Notes: generated by a model from the sequence alone, not told the origin. DNA of 64,000 bases from Fragum whitleyi (GCA_948146395.1 OX411558.1:34900350-34964349); one strand, 5' to 3'. Numbered from the stretch's first letter, positions 48,101-49,214 are shown. Numbers and translations: made by a program.

Positions 48101-49214
48101 TAAAGAAGTGACCATTATGGAATTCTGTAAAACGAATATTGATTGGATAATGCATATGAGAGCCAGATATAGCATGTTCCAAATCAATCTGTAAAGCATT
48201 CCAAACACTCACTCACAAAGCTCCAAACTGGTTCAAAAGGCTTGGAAATCAATCAAAAACACTCAATGTCATTCATGATTTCTTTGGCTAGTTTGGATTA
48301 GGAAATGTCTTAATGGTTTTTGAAGACACAAAATTTATTTATAGAATATTACATCAATTTATTAAAGGAATGATGGACAATATTAGTAAATTTCGAATAG
48401 AAACAAATTTTCTTGATCTCGCAAACAATTTATCATGCAATGAAGCCTGTATTTACCTGATATTACCTGTCTGATAACATAACATGATATCAGACAGTCT
48501 ATTTTTAGAAACAATTTGCTTACACTTGCACCTAATTTTTTTTATTTTCTATTAAGGGTTTATTGTAATTAATTGCAAAAAAGGTTGCATGATGAATAGA
48601 ATGGCATGTAAGTGTCTTAACATATGAATATTATCAGGTCTCGGCAGTGAGAGATTATCATGACTTGGCAAAGCCTCGTCATGATAAATTCTCCCAACCT
48701 CCACCAGATAACATTGATATTTTAAGACACTAACATGAAGTTATTCTCTTAATCTCCCTTTTCTACTTCATTTTGAATTCATTCAAATTATTCACCCTTT
48801 TAATCTGATAATGCTCTTTGCCTGAAAGATATATGTTAAAACTTAAATATTCACATTAAGAATAAAAATGAATTGTATCAGTATTAAGAATGTATGCAAT
48901 GATATCAAAATGTTGAAACTTTGTAGAATTGTGTTTGTTGTAGGGTCTTATTATCAATCTTATTGATTATGTTAACATTTTTCAGGAGTCTGGGTTGTAC
49001 GGTAGTAGAAATGTTAACTAAAAAACCTCCATGGGCCGAATATGAAACCATGGCAGCAATTTACAAAATAGCAACAGAAGACTTTCCAAAATTTGAACTG
49101 CCAAAAGACACTAGGAAAGATGTGATAGACTTTTTACGATTAACATTTCGACAGCATCCGCAAGATCGACCGTCATCAGAGGACCTACTTTCTCACCCGT
49201 TTGTCAACAGGTGA
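20..49214 (+). CDS. map3k2/3: MAP3K2/MAP3K3 (MEKK2/3) orthologue, 13 exons, 5' partial
   Basis: Spliced coding region: 20-114, 8339-8427, 22096-22201, 23557-23727, 24243-24359, 32513-32568, 34880-34956, 40772-41059, 42126-42274, 43035-43160, 46374-46503, 47481-47655, 48986-49214. All introns are GT-AG and all phases agree, giving 601 residues plus TGA; vertebrate MEKK2/3 are about 620, so only a short N-terminal piece is missing. In order: N-terminal helix (1-31), PB1 domain (about 48-132), Ser-rich linker with [10 protein letters not shown] (about 180), and kinase domain (340-600) with [14 protein letters not shown] and DFG. The family is a cytoplasmic MAP kinase kinase kinase that feeds MEK5-ERK5, JNK and p38; its PB1 domain pairs with the PB1 of MEK5. 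The vertebrate paralogues MAP3K2 and MAP3K3 cannot be told apart here; this is probably the single pre-duplication gene. One oddity is Arg in place of Pro in the APE motif. Confidence 0.95.
138..266 (+). repeat. truncated fold-back MITE joined to a Helentron-like 3' end
   Basis: 138-228 matches the left half of the AGAGCTACAGATAGAGG family seen again at 5550, 6514, 13711 and 24534. From about 229 it runs into a short piece that ends GGGCC, a few bases, then GGCCC-like hairpin and CTCTTGTT, the standard right end of the AGCTCACC elements. Both are fragments. Confidence 0.5.
1080..1432. mobile_element. short non-autonomous TIR element, Tigger/pogo-like ends
   Basis: Begins ACAGTAAAAC...AAGCGACCAC and ends GTGGTCGTTGG...TTGACTGT, an imperfect inverted repeat starting CAGT. 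The interior repeats GTGGTCGCTTAAT and holds a central palindrome around 1235-1300. No coding sequence. A related copy is at 47720-48080. Confidence 0.45.
1605..1720 (+). mobile_element. SINE 3' body fragment
   Basis: GAGGCTAGGAAAGGATGT...GGTATAACTGAAATTTTGTT matches the body and 3' end of the tRNA-headed SINE at 7153-7430, but the tRNA-like head is missing. Confidence 0.55.
2086..2175 (+). repeat. (GTCC)n/(GTCCATCC)n microsatellite
   Basis: Near-perfect GTCC tetranucleotide repeat with ATCC variants. It sits just inside the 5' end of the Helentron-like element, as in the other copies of these families. Confidence 0.9.
2181..3775 (+). repeat. 161-bp tandem array, about ten units
   Basis: Units begin CTTGTCAACGCAACTCCTCC and contain CTTGAAACTTGGTCAATG and TGCCTGAGTTATGCCCC. 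Spacing is 161 bases apart from one 145-base unit. Adjacent units differ at only a few positions, and pairs of units repeat the same variants, suggesting recent spread of blocks of about two units. Confidence 0.9.
4171..4407. repeat. MITE, CTTGTCATGCTGAA family, decayed
   Basis: Shares ACAAAGATCAGCCTGCACAT, GTGCAGTCTGATC and TCAGCACTTTGATTTT with the complete copy at 27021-27267. Another partial copy follows at about 4400-4470. Confidence 0.5.
4965..5228 (+). mobile_element. tRNA-headed SINE, copy 1
   Basis: The tRNA-like head (GCCGTCACCATATCGCAG ... GGATCAATCCCCGGTGGCGGC) is followed by the shared body (GTAGATAATCG, GAGGCTAGGAAAGG, CCAGGAATCCATTGTTAGG) and a tail ending near an AATC-rich run. 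The head has lost canonical box B, so it is an old copy. Confidence 0.75.
5550..5740. repeat. fold-back MITE, ACAGATAGAGGGG family
   Basis: The left end AGAGCTACAGATAGAGGGG and right end CTATACCTATCTGG form partial inverted repeats. The centre is a long palindrome (TGGTACTCATTTGAAA .. GAGACGATTCAAATGAGTACC) at about 5625-5685. Confidence 0.65.
5837..6090 (+). mobile_element. tRNA-headed SINE, copy 2
   Basis: Head GCCGTCAAAGCACAG ... CTGATCCCCCACAGCGGCAC, body with GGGTTGATAATCG and CCATTGTTAGGTGCTCCAG, tail TGTTGAAAACGGCGTAAAAC. A diverged copy of the element at 7153. Confidence 0.75.
6514..6748. repeat. fold-back MITE, ACAGATAGAGGGG family
   Basis: Left end CAGAGCTTAACAGATAGAG and right end CCCCTCTTATTGTATAGCTCTG are inverted repeats of each other with a few changes. 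The centre keeps the palindrome with CCACAACATAGG. Confidence 0.6.
7153..7430 (+). mobile_element. tRNA-headed SINE, best-preserved copy (RUDI-like)
   Basis: The tRNA-like head at 7153-7228 has a perfect 7-bp acceptor stem (GCCGCCG/CGGCGGC), box A TAGCGCAGTTGG and box B GGTTCGATCCCC. It carries three extra bases between acceptor stem and D arm and continues into a SINE body, so it is not a working tRNA gene. The body includes TTGATAATCGTAGACC, GGCTAGGAAAG and CCAGGAATCCATTGTTAGG. The tail is TTGAAAGCGGCGTTAAACTC followed by an ATTCAATCAATAAA run. Conserved copies occur throughout this window. Confidence 0.85.
7503..7712 (+). mobile_element. second SINE type, tRNA-headed
   Basis: The head GTGGTCTAGAGGTAGAGTG with box B GAGTTCGATTCC is followed by a different body (GGCGCGAGTACTGGTGAATT, CCAGGAAGCAGAATCGAGAG) and a tail GTAAAATAAATAGG. 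Reverse copies lie at 49630-49828, 55040-55140 and 59072-59195. Confidence 0.7.
7891..8113 (+). mobile_element. tRNA-headed SINE, head truncated
   Basis: Begins inside box B (GAGTTCGATC), then carries the full body and tail of the SINE at 7153, ending AAAGCGGCGTTAAATCC and a CAATCAATAAAC run. Confidence 0.75.
8160..8312. repeat. fold-back MITE, ACAGATAGAGGGG family
   Basis: Central palindrome ACTCATTTGAATCGTC .. GTGATCCAATGAGTACC with CCACAACATAGGGTTT, and right end TACCTCTATCTATTAG. It lies just upstream of MEKK2/3 exon 2 (acceptor at 8338). Confidence 0.55.
8339..8427 (+). CDS. map3k2/3: MEKK2/3 exon 2: start of PB1 domain
   Basis: Acceptor atttacag and donor gtaaga. Reads [17 protein letters not shown] then [13 protein letters not shown], ending two bases into an Arg codon. 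[13 protein letters not shown] aligns with the first PB1 beta strand of vertebrate MEKK2/3 (VRVKFEHRGEKR), including the basic residues that PB1 domains of this type use to contact an acidic partner. Confidence 0.9.
8490..8620 (+). repeat. dispersed repeat shared with 62760-62890 (inverted)
   Basis: AGGCGATATG.GGACTGTGAC and CCTCCGTCC recur at 62760-62890 on the opposite strand, with similar spacing. The family is not recognised. Confidence 0.45.
8969..9205. repeat. MITE, GAGCCTGTGCGTGACATT family
   Basis: Contains CAAATATGCGCAAAGCAAAG, CTGCACAGTCTGACCAGA and GGAAATGTCACGCAC, the two ends of the element at 63406-63646. Confidence 0.6.
9206..10230. other. intron 2 stretch, one MITE remnant
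   Basis: AT-rich intron. A decayed ACAGATAGAGGGG-family MITE is visible at about 9448-9600 (GTGGGTACCCACAACATAGGG). From 9640 to 10140 there are phrases such as CAAAGGTCAAGGTC but no clear unit. A G-run lies at 10168-10182. No exon signal seen. Confidence 0.4.
10231..10300. repeat. fold-back MITE, about 70 bp
   Basis: GGGGTCAGCGCAATACTATT .. TAAGTGCC pairs with GGCACTTACAATATTATTGC .. CTGATCCC, giving an almost perfect hairpin with a loop ATGAATATAT. Confidence 0.75.
10919..11166. repeat. complete MITE, CTTGTCATGCTGAA family
   Basis: AACCCTTGACATGCTGAA at the left and TTCAGCATGACAAGGGTT at the right form terminal inverted repeats around about 210 bases. The interior includes GACTAACATCAGACTG and GGCTGATGTTTGTCTATAG. 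No coding capacity. Confidence 0.75.
11300..11625. repeat. dispersed repeat rich in ACTTGTCC, copy A
   Basis: TCTACTTGTCC..GGAAAAGTAAAAGAT and later CTTGTCCACGGACAAGT. Related copies are at 21590-21820 and 35035-35395. In all three the minus strand reads through a similar peptide pattern (QVxNxLLLxQGQVEK), which may reflect an old coding origin or only shared ancestry. Confidence 0.5.
11931..12010 (+). mobile_element. SINE head, separated from its body by an insertion
   Basis: GCCACCGTCATAGCACAGTT ... GGTTTGATCCCAGACAGTGGCACTCAT is the tRNA-like head of the 7153-type SINE. The matching body resumes at about 12687 after a Helentron-like element. Confidence 0.75.
12011..12686 (+). mobile_element. 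Helentron-like element inserted in a SINE (TACCCCC type, 5' hairpin lost)
   Basis: Starts CATACACCCACCATG, then a GTCTGTCC/GTCCATCC microsatellite, then about four core units of roughly 145-150 bases (TTTCCGGACTCTAACTC .. CATGAAACTTTAT.CAAATG .. AAAGGTCAAGGTCAC), ending CCGCTCTGCGACAGTTCTAGTT. It is a shorter copy of the element at 35951-36845. Confidence 0.7.
12687..12862 (+). mobile_element. SINE body, right part of the split copy
   Basis: CTTTCTCACCATGGGTTGAT .. GGAATCCATTGTTAGGTGCT .. TTGAAAGCTGCGTAAAACTC plus an ATTCAATCATTC tail. It completes the head at 11931-12010. Confidence 0.75.
13311..13560. repeat. MITE, CTTGTCATGCTGAA family, decayed
   Basis: AACCCTTTTCCTGCTGAACC, ACAAAGATCAGTCTG and CAGCATTTTGATTTTAATGC match the family; the right terminus is lost. 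Confidence 0.5.
13711..13893. repeat. fold-back MITE, ACAGATAGAGGGG family
   Basis: CAGAGCTACAGGTAGATGGGG at the left and GCCCTCTTATCGGTG at the right, with a central palindrome (TTCTAATTTGAAATG .. GACGATTCAAATAAGCACC). Confidence 0.6.
14397..16955 (+). mobile_element. Helentron-like element, AGCTCACC type, with 145-bp array
   Basis: The 5' end is a 15-bp hairpin (AGCTCACCTGAGCAC, loop GAA, one bulged A) at 14397-14430. It is followed by a GTC-rich microsatellite (14446-14485), about 16 core units of 145 bases, and a 3' end in which TCAGGTGAG (16918-16926) inverts the 5' end, then hairpin AGGGCCA/TGGCCCT and CTCTTGTT at 16955. No TIR at the extreme ends, no target duplication seen, no protein. 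The layout matches Helentron-type subterminal repeats and a 3' hairpin. Confidence 0.7.
14495..16870 (+). repeat. 145-bp tandem array, about 16 units
   Basis: Unit landmarks: CTTGTAGACACTCTAGA, GCCATATTTT.TGCCCAATC, CCTGAAATTTGGTCAGAATG, CTTGATGAAATCTCG, GAAATTGGGTCAAGTGGGGT. Successive units start 145 bases apart with few differences, so reading frames shift by one per unit and produce a ladder of overlapping pseudo-ORFs. Confidence 0.95.
17075..20563 (+). mobile_element. outer Helentron-like element, AGCTCACC type, split by a nested copy, 3' truncated
   Basis: 5' hairpin with AGCTCACCTGAGCAC at 17075, a GTC-rich stretch, then units with CTTGTGTGCACTCTAGAGG and CAAATGTCTTGAAACTTGGT. It is interrupted at 17774 by a complete related element (17775-20234), and its own units resume at 20235. 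It stops at about 20563 without the usual GGGCC hairpin and CTTGTT end, directly abutting half of a fold-back MITE. Confidence 0.7.
17775..20234 (+). mobile_element. nested Helentron-like element, AGCTCACC type
   Basis: Complete: 5' hairpin at 17775, GTCCGTCGTCCGTCG microsatellite, about 15 core units of roughly 145 bases (CTTGTGGACACTCTAGAGG, AACCTGAAAATTGGTCAG), 3' TCAGGTGAGCGATTAAGGG, hairpin GGGCCACTATGGCCC and CTCTTGTT. The left flank has five T and the right flank one T, where uninterrupted host units have six T, so insertion fell between two T with no duplication. Confidence 0.75.
20564..20605. repeat. half of a fold-back MITE
   Basis: TTTATAGGGAGTTACAATTG and TTTCACGCTCAGCCA match the right arm of the fold-back elements at 41110-41183 and 42820-42893. 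The left arm is absent and replaced by the truncated Helentron-like element. Confidence 0.55.
20606..21224. other. intron 2 stretch without recognised feature
   Basis: AT-rich sequence. Short TTGTAAGTATCCC near 20660 may be another fold-back remnant. I see no exon signal or clear repeat. Confidence 0.4.
21225..21536 (+). repeat. about 300-bp dispersed repeat, GATTGGCTGAAA / TTTCATACCT type
   Basis: Landmarks: GCATTCTGATTGGCTGAAA, GAGCTTCCGCAAA, TCTTTACATATTTG, a partly palindromic centre, then TAGTTTCATACCTCAATG. Copies at 61850-62130 (same strand) and 46740-47025 (opposite strand). Confidence 0.65.
21590..21820. repeat. dispersed repeat rich in ACTTGTCC, copy B
   Basis: TCCACTTGTCCCTGGAGAAG, AAAAGATGATTTTCTA and TCATTAAAAACAATGTTTTC match copies A (11300) and C (35035). 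Confidence 0.5.
22096..22201 (+). CDS. map3k2/3: MEKK2/3 exon 3: PB1 domain, middle
   Basis: Acceptor cttttcag and donor gtgagt. Completes the split Arg and reads [20 protein letters not shown], then [15 protein letters not shown], ending in phase 0. It matches the LQFPRPVKLEDL...LHYTNNE block of the PB1 domain. The intron to its left is 13.7 kb, the largest in the gene, and is filled with mobile elements. Confidence 0.92.
22202..22996. other. intron 3, left part: nothing recognised
   Basis: Contains a short GTCTGTCC run at 22393-22420 and CATCAAGGTCAAGGTC phrases, as in Helentron-like cores, but no ends. No exon signal. Confidence 0.4.
22997..23519. repeat. MITE, CTTGTCATGCTGAA family, split by an insertion
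   Basis: The left part 22997-23215 and right part 23495-23519 (TTCAGCATGACAAGGGTT) form a full copy like the one at 27021. Between them lies the short Helentron-like element at 23216-23494. Confidence 0.7.
23216..23494 (+). mobile_element. short Helentron-like element, ATGCCCCCG type
   Basis: 5' ATGCCCCCGTA folds on ATCGGGGCATATTG. A GTCCGTCTGTCTG microsatellite is followed by a single core unit with TCAAGGTCAAGGTCATCTG. Subterminal ACGGGGGCAT inverts the 5' end, then CACATCTTGTT. About 279 bases, no protein. Confidence 0.65.
23557..23727 (+). CDS. map3k2/3: MEKK2/3 exon 4: end of PB1 domain
   Basis: Acceptor ctctacag and donor gtactt, 57 codons, phase 0 at both ends. Starts [20 protein letters not shown] followed by ITSLRLFLV, matching the IPL..QDDLDKAVELLDRS..MKSLKILLV end of the PB1 domain. 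The remainder is a Ser- and His-rich start of the linker. Confidence 0.93.
23728..24242. other. intron 4: AT-rich, nothing recognised
   Basis: A 515-base intron between exons 4 and 5 with no visible repeat or regulatory signal beyond its splice sites. Confidence 0.5.
24243..24359 (+). CDS. map3k2/3: MEKK2/3 exon 5: linker with [10 protein letters not shown]
   Basis: Acceptor ctatttttag and donor gtaggt, 39 codons, phase 0 at both ends. It encodes [19 protein letters not shown] and then [16 protein letters not shown]. The SSPPPGY...[11 protein letters not shown] pair is a conserved linker signature of vertebrate MEKK2 and MEKK3 and is the strongest evidence outside the kinase domain for the family assignment. 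Confidence 0.95.
24534..24720. repeat. fold-back MITE, ACAGATAGAGGGG family
   Basis: AGCTACAGATAGGGGTGGG and CCCTCTCTAATCTGTACCTCT are terminal inverted repeats. The centre palindrome contains GACGATTCAAATAAGCACCC and ACAACATAGGAT. Confidence 0.7.
24769..26847 (+). mobile_element. outer Helentron-like element, TATACGCCCG type, with nested insertion
   Basis: 5' TATACGCCCGTTGACAACGGG is a fold-back. Core units carry GCAGTGCACAAGAACC, TCTACCTGGCC, TTTTTCAGACTTGAATC and ATCATGAAACTTCATGG. Subterminal GACGGGCGTAT (about 26814) inverts the 5' end, and the 3' end is GGCACCTTGTT. A complete AGCTCACC-type element sits inside at 25117-26188. Confidence 0.7.
25117..26188 (+). mobile_element. nested Helentron-like element, AGCTCACC type
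   Basis: Starts AGCTCACCTGAGCAC (hairpin partly decayed), then GTCGTCAGTCGTCCG, several units with TTTCATATTTGGTATGTAGC and TTTGTTCATATCAAGACCC, a 3' CAGGTGAGCGATCTAGGACC hairpin and CTCTTGTT. The left flank has five T, the right one T, and the uninterrupted host unit CCTATTTTTTGAG has six, again an insertion between two T. Confidence 0.75.
27021..27267. repeat. complete MITE, CTTGTCATGCTGAA family
   Basis: Left CCTTGTCATGCTGAACCC and right TTAAGCATGACAAGGGTTAA are inverted repeats. The interior holds ACAAACATCAGCCTGCACAT and TACTTTCAGTGCTCTTTG. It is the best reference copy in the window. Confidence 0.75.
27268..27613. other. intron 5 stretch without recognised feature
   Basis: No repeat, exon or RNA signal recognised. 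Confidence 0.4.
27614..27882 (+). mobile_element. tRNA-headed SINE, diverged
   Basis: Head GGCCGTTGCCATAACTC ... GGGTTCAATCCCCAGGTGC, body with GTGTGAGAAGTATTAGGAAT and TTTAGGTGCTCCTAAGG, tail ATTGAAATCAGGTTAAACCC. Older than the 7153 copy. Confidence 0.65.
28059..29920 (+). mobile_element. Helentron-like element, AGCTCACC type, with 166-bp array
   Basis: 5' hairpin AGCTCACCTGAGCAC/GTGCTCA.TGTGAGCT, GTCCGTCGGTCGTCG microsatellite, then units about 166 bases apart (GACTTGAAA.TTGGCATGGA at 28355, 28521, 28687, 28853). 3' CAGGTGAGCGACCCAGGGCC with GGCCCTCTTGTT. The first unit contains GTTGCTATGGCAAC (28281-28294), an X-box-like palindrome. Each unit has a G-run after CACCAGG. Confidence 0.75.
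29921..30546. other. intron 5 stretch: G-rich run only
   Basis: AT-rich sequence with a G-rich stretch at 30242-30263 (GGGGTGGGGGTGGGG). No other feature recognised. Confidence 0.4.
30549..30828 (+). mobile_element. short Helentron-like element, ACCCGAGGTATT type
   Basis: Starts with GGAGAAAACCCGAGGTATT, has a (GTC)n run at 30589-30612, one core unit with CACTTGAAACTTGGCACACA, a subterminal GTAGGCACCCGTAGG and ends GGTGCTCTTGTT. A second copy is at 59309-59560, with the same order and length. Confidence 0.6.
30835..30935. repeat. fragment, GAGCCTGTGCGTGACATT MITE family
   Basis: TTGCGATCAATTTGGACC, CCTGATCAGTCTGTGCGGA and CACTGTCTGACAAG resemble half of the family at 63406-63646. Weak. Confidence 0.3.
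30936..31737. other. intron 5 stretch without recognised feature
   Basis: A piece resembling the ACAGATAGAGG fold-back family (GTAGATAGAGACAG .. CCTATATTGTGGGTA) lies at about 31240-31320. Nothing else is recognised. Confidence 0.35.
31738..32150 (+). mobile_element. core fragment of the AGCTCCAC-type Helentron-like family
   Basis: Two and a half units with GAAAAATATGTATTTTATGG, GAGGTC.TTTCTC, TGTTATATAGTGAAAACTTTG and TATCAACCAAATTTC, as in 56572-57765. The ends are missing, and a G-rich insertion lies at 32089-32110. Confidence 0.65.
32151..32338 (+). mobile_element. very short Helentron-like element, ATGCCCCCG type
   Basis: 5' ATGCCCCCGATAGGGAGGCAT fold-back, (GTCC/GTCT)n at 32186-32250, subterminal TCGGGGGCATTG inverting the 5' end, 3' CAGCTCTTGTT. 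Less than 200 bases with essentially one shortened core unit. Confidence 0.65.
32358..32411 (+). pseudogene. decayed tandem duplicate of MEKK2/3 exon 6
   Basis: The stretch encoding [18 protein letters not shown] is a clear second copy of exon 6 ([17 protein letters not shown]), about 155 bases upstream of it. I count eight base differences across the aligned 53 bases, all transitions and four synonymous. The acceptor has changed from acag to actg, and the donor CAgtaagt has become CAattgcc, so it should not be spliced in the same way. A short Helentron-like element ends at 32338, directly to its left. Confidence 0.75.
32513..32568 (+). CDS. map3k2/3: MEKK2/3 exon 6: linker
   Basis: A small 56-base exon with acceptor atatttacag and donor gtaagt. 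Reads [18 protein letters not shown] and ends two bases into a His codon completed in exon 7. It corresponds to the GSCPSLDS stretch of vertebrate MEKK2/3. A decayed copy lies about 155 bases upstream, and a Helentron-like element begins only 15 bases after the donor. Confidence 0.85.
32584..33338 (+). mobile_element. Helentron-like element, AGCTCACC type, next to exon 6 donor
   Basis: Begins AGCTCACCTGAGCACATCGT with the hairpin, 15 bases after the exon 6 donor. Units carry TACACTCTAGAGGCCACAAA, TCATGAAACTTGGTCAGAAT and TTTGTCAGGTCACAAGGA. It ends GGACCATCATGGTCATCTTGTT at 33338. Confidence 0.7.
33339..34034 (+). mobile_element. 3' part of a Helentron-like element (25117 family)
   Basis: Units with ACATAGAATCAAAGAGC, TTTCATATTTGGTATGTAGC and TTTGTTCATATCAAGACCC, then CAGGTGAGTGATCTAGGACC and CTCTTGTT at 34034. 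The 5' end is missing; the previous element's 3' end joins it directly. Confidence 0.65.
34060..34128. repeat. fold-back MITE, decayed
   Basis: GTCAGTGCAATGCTAATGTA and TACAATAGTGTTGC are the two arms around GCCTAACATATATGTAGG. Same family as 10231-10300. Confidence 0.5.
34249..34410 (+). mobile_element. SINE body, head missing
   Basis: CTATGTGGAATAGCAG, GAGGCTAGGAAAGGATGTAA, CCAGGAACCCATTGTTAGAT and a CATTCAAACAAAC tail match the 51648-type SINE. Confidence 0.7.
34510..34685 (+). mobile_element. second SINE type, diverged partial copy
   Basis: TTTGGTGTGAGTACTTATGA, GGAAGCAAAAACTGAGAGG, GTTTGTTTCCTAAATC follow the order of the body at 7503-7712. Confidence 0.4.
34880..34956 (+). CDS. map3k2/3: MEKK2/3 exon 7: linker, Arg/Ser-rich
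   Basis: Acceptor atctttcag and donor gtatgt. Completes His and reads [20 protein letters not shown] followed by AKDEY, then one base of a Glu codon. [12 protein letters not shown] matches GESYPKSRMPRAQS of MEKK2. The RRDSRRS run offers basophilic-kinase or 14-3-3-type sites; that use is inferred only. Confidence 0.88.
35035..35395. repeat. dispersed repeat rich in ACTTGTCC, copy C
   Basis: The longest copy: TCTACTTGTCCCTGAACAAG, CTTGTCCAGGATCAAAT, AAGAAAATGCTGCATTTTC, ending CAAGTCAGGCATTGGAATTC. It lies just downstream of exon 7. Confidence 0.5.
35640..35760 (+). repeat. short direct repeat, two copies
   Basis: CTTCAAATGCTGAATAAAAA plus GCTTTTTGT...TTTGG.CAAACCGTTTAGCA occurs twice in tandem, about 58 bases apart. 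Confidence 0.7.
35873..37336 (+). repeat. 94-bp satellite, about six units, split by a transposon
   Basis: TTACTTGCAT recurs at 36847, 36941, 37035, 37129, 37223 and 37317, exactly 94 bases apart, each unit with GTTTGAAATGGGTAAAATGA and TTAAGTATGTCAGAG. A related unit at 35873-35950 lies on the other side of the element at 35951-36845, so the transposon entered this array or its single-copy ancestor. Confidence 0.9.
35951..36845 (+). mobile_element. Helentron-like element, TATACCCCCC type, 145-bp core units
   Basis: 5' TATACCCCCCACCTACGAAG folds on AGAGGGGGGTATA. A GTCTGTCC/GTCCGTCC run is followed by units with TCCGGACTCT or TCTGGACTCT at 36101, 36246, 36391, 36536 and 36681, all 145 apart. 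Subterminal GGGGGTATTAG inverts the 5' end; the 3' end is GCGACAGTTCTAGTT. Confidence 0.75.
37340..37626 (+). mobile_element. tRNA-headed SINE, diverged
   Basis: Head with CATCGTAGTGCATTTGTTAG and CAGGTTAGATCCCTGATAGC, body GGTTGATAATGGTAGACC, GGCTAGGAAAGGGTGTAATG, CCAGGAATCCATTGTTAGG, and a CTATTCAAACAAACAAAC tail. Confidence 0.75.
37633..37971 (-). other. unrecognised 112-codon open frame, minus strand
   Basis: A Met-to-stop frame of 112 codons, longer than most chance frames here, with mixed hydrophobic and Cys/Lys residues (for example [13 protein letters not shown]). I do not recognise a domain. No splice or promoter evidence. It abuts the left TIR of the transposon at 37976, so it could be a remnant of mobile DNA or a chance frame. 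Confidence 0.2.
38272..38313. repeat. perfect 15-bp hairpin inside the TIR transposon
   Basis: AAAGATAGTTTTGTT and AACAAAACTATCTTT pair with a loop of about 12 bases. Confidence 0.8.
39293..39485 (+). mobile_element. decayed SINE nested in the TIR transposon
   Basis: GACAAAGCGCAGTTAGACTA .. CGCCGGACTGTCAAT, CGACGGCGGCACTCATTCTT, GTTGCTAATCGTAGACCTAT and a shortened body match the 7153 SINE, with the middle and tail deleted. Confidence 0.65.
39787..40459. other. intron 7 stretch without recognised feature
   Basis: Contains AAAGTCCGAGCGATGTTCCG at about 39974, similar to a piece near 60125 (AAAGTCCGAGCGAAGTTTCG), so a diverged dispersed repeat may be present. No exon signal. Confidence 0.35.
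40462..40555. repeat. GC-rich fold-back segment
   Basis: GGGGGCCTCCAGCCC and GGGCCCCCAGC pair loosely around an inner hairpin CCAGGGCGTTGCCCTGG. It stands out as GC-rich within AT-rich intron. Confidence 0.5.
40630..40757. repeat. half MITE, GAGCCTGTGCGTGACATT family, next to exon 8 acceptor
   Basis: CAGACTGTGCGGATGCACAT, GGTCAGAGTCTTTGCTTTGC and GGAAATCTCACACACAGG are the right half of the element at 63406-63646. It ends about 15 bases before the exon 8 acceptor. Confidence 0.65.
40772..41059 (+). CDS. map3k2/3: MEKK2/3 exon 8: long linker exon
   Basis: 288 bases, acceptor tgtattacag and donor gtgagt, entering and leaving in phase 1. Contains [27 protein letters not shown] and YNPAYSK, matching the order GTYPRRY, TFPR, SLSTSSGSS and DNP in MEKK2. 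The acceptor has a poor pyrimidine tract because a MITE fragment ends about 15 bases upstream. The open frame runs well upstream of the acceptor, but that part is MITE sequence, not exon. Confidence 0.92.
41110..41183. repeat. fold-back MITE, about 74 bp
   Basis: GATGGCTCATCAAGAAACAG .. TTGTAACT pairs with AGTTACAACTGTTTCTCGCT .. GAGCCATC across a loop containing AAACATATAGG. Confidence 0.8.
41352..41850 (+). repeat. 71-bp tandem array, about six to seven units
   Basis: AAGTGCAAAATTTGTCTATT recurs every 71 bases (41356, 41427, 41498, 41569, 41640, 41711, then 41782, measured at the same G). Units contain TTGTCTGTTGGACAATTTGT and CAATCTGTCTTTGG. Nearly identical units indicate recent expansion. 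Confidence 0.95.
42126..42274 (+). CDS. map3k2/3: MEKK2/3 exon 9: kinase N-lobe
   Basis: Acceptor ctgtgtag and donor gtaagt. Reads [20 protein letters not shown], then [20 protein letters not shown], ending at EVSK in phase 0. It holds the glycine loop GAGAFGEV and the ATP-anchoring Lys of AVK (about residue 369). The SPRxPTNWR lead-in and DTGRELAVK are near identical to vertebrate MEKK2. Confidence 0.97.
42820..42893. repeat. fold-back MITE, about 74 bp
   Basis: GATGGCTCAGCTCAAAACAA and TTGTTTTGCACTGAGCCATC are the arms. Same family as 41110-41183. Confidence 0.8.
43035..43160 (+). CDS. map3k2/3: MEKK2/3 exon 10: kinase C-helix to hinge
   Basis: Acceptor tttgcag and donor gtaagt, 42 codons, phase 0. 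Reads [20 protein letters not shown] then [20 protein letters not shown] and SG. It holds the C-helix Glu (about residue 390) and the hinge FMEYM. It lacks two or three residues relative to vertebrates in the loop before the hinge. Immediately after the donor the intron holds three imperfect copies of a motif containing TAAATCAGGTTA. Confidence 0.97.
43653..45796 (+). mobile_element. Helentron-like element, AGCTCACC type, in intron 10
   Basis: 5' end AACTCACCTGAGCAC with hairpin at 43654-43687, then about 12 units close to 145 bases (CTTGTATGCACTCTAGAGG, CCTGAAATTTGGTCAGAATG, GGGTCAAAAACTAGGTCA). 3' hairpin GGGCCACTTTGGCCC and CTCTTGTT. The subterminal repeat is decayed (TTCAGATTAGCG). Confidence 0.75.
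43740..45610 (+). repeat. about 145-bp tandem array, about 12 units
   Basis: GGTCAGAATGATTGTCT recurs with spacing 145 or 146. Units are more diverged than in the 14.5-16.8 kb array. Confidence 0.9.
45797..46373. other. intron 10, right part: nothing recognised
   Basis: AT-rich, ending in the exon 11 acceptor. No repeat or regulatory signal recognised. Confidence 0.4.
46374..46503 (+). CDS. map3k2/3: MEKK2/3 exon 11: kinase, catalytic loop
   Basis: Acceptor atttccag and donor gtaaat. Reads [20 protein letters not shown] and [16 protein letters not shown], then IVHRDIK with the catalytic HRD (Asp about 465). It leaves in phase 1 and joins exon 12 to make HRDIKGANIL. Confidence 0.97.
46740..47025 (-). 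repeat. about 300-bp dispersed repeat, reverse copy
   Basis: TGGTTTCATACTTAATGAAA and TTTTTCAGCAAATCAGAATGC are the two landmarks of the 21225-21536 repeat in inverse order. Confidence 0.55.
47481..47655 (+). CDS. map3k2/3: MEKK2/3 exon 12: DFG and activation segment
   Basis: Acceptor catttcag and donor gtgagt. Reads [20 protein letters not shown] then [20 protein letters not shown] and [22 protein letters not shown] Asp is about residue 483. A Thr sits where MEKK2 Ser519 and MEKK3 Ser526 are phosphorylated in the activation loop. The APE motif, SPE in vertebrates, reads ARE: the CGG codon at 47609-47611 replaces an expected CCG. Confidence 0.96.
47720..48080. mobile_element. short TIR element related to 1080-1432
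   Basis: ACAGTCGATATTGCTCGAGC .. AAAGCGACCATTTCC at the left and GTGGTCATGTAAGTTGTCGC at the right, with the same central palindrome (GAGTCATCTCATTGAGATGA) and CAACAACATAGGATTATTG. Confidence 0.45.
48605..48740. repeat. large imperfect palindrome
   Basis: AAGTGTCTTAACATATGAAT .. GAGATTATCATGAC pairs with GTCATGATAAATTCTC .. TTGATATTTTAAGACACTAA. The centre TTGGCAAAGCCTCG resembles the centre TCGGCAGAGCCTCG of the palindrome at 61467-61612. Confidence 0.6.
48986..49214 (+). CDS. map3k2/3: MEKK2/3 exon 13: kinase C-lobe and stop
   Basis: Acceptor atttttcag. Completes Trp and reads [20 protein letters not shown], then [20 protein letters not shown], and ends LLSHPFVNR followed by TGA at 49212-49214. 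[14 protein letters not shown] matches MEKK2/3 almost exactly. The last coding bases with the stop (AACAG then GTGATC) also look like a donor, so a short extra terminal exon is possible; ending about ten residues after the last kinase helix is, however, normal for this family. Confidence 0.95.
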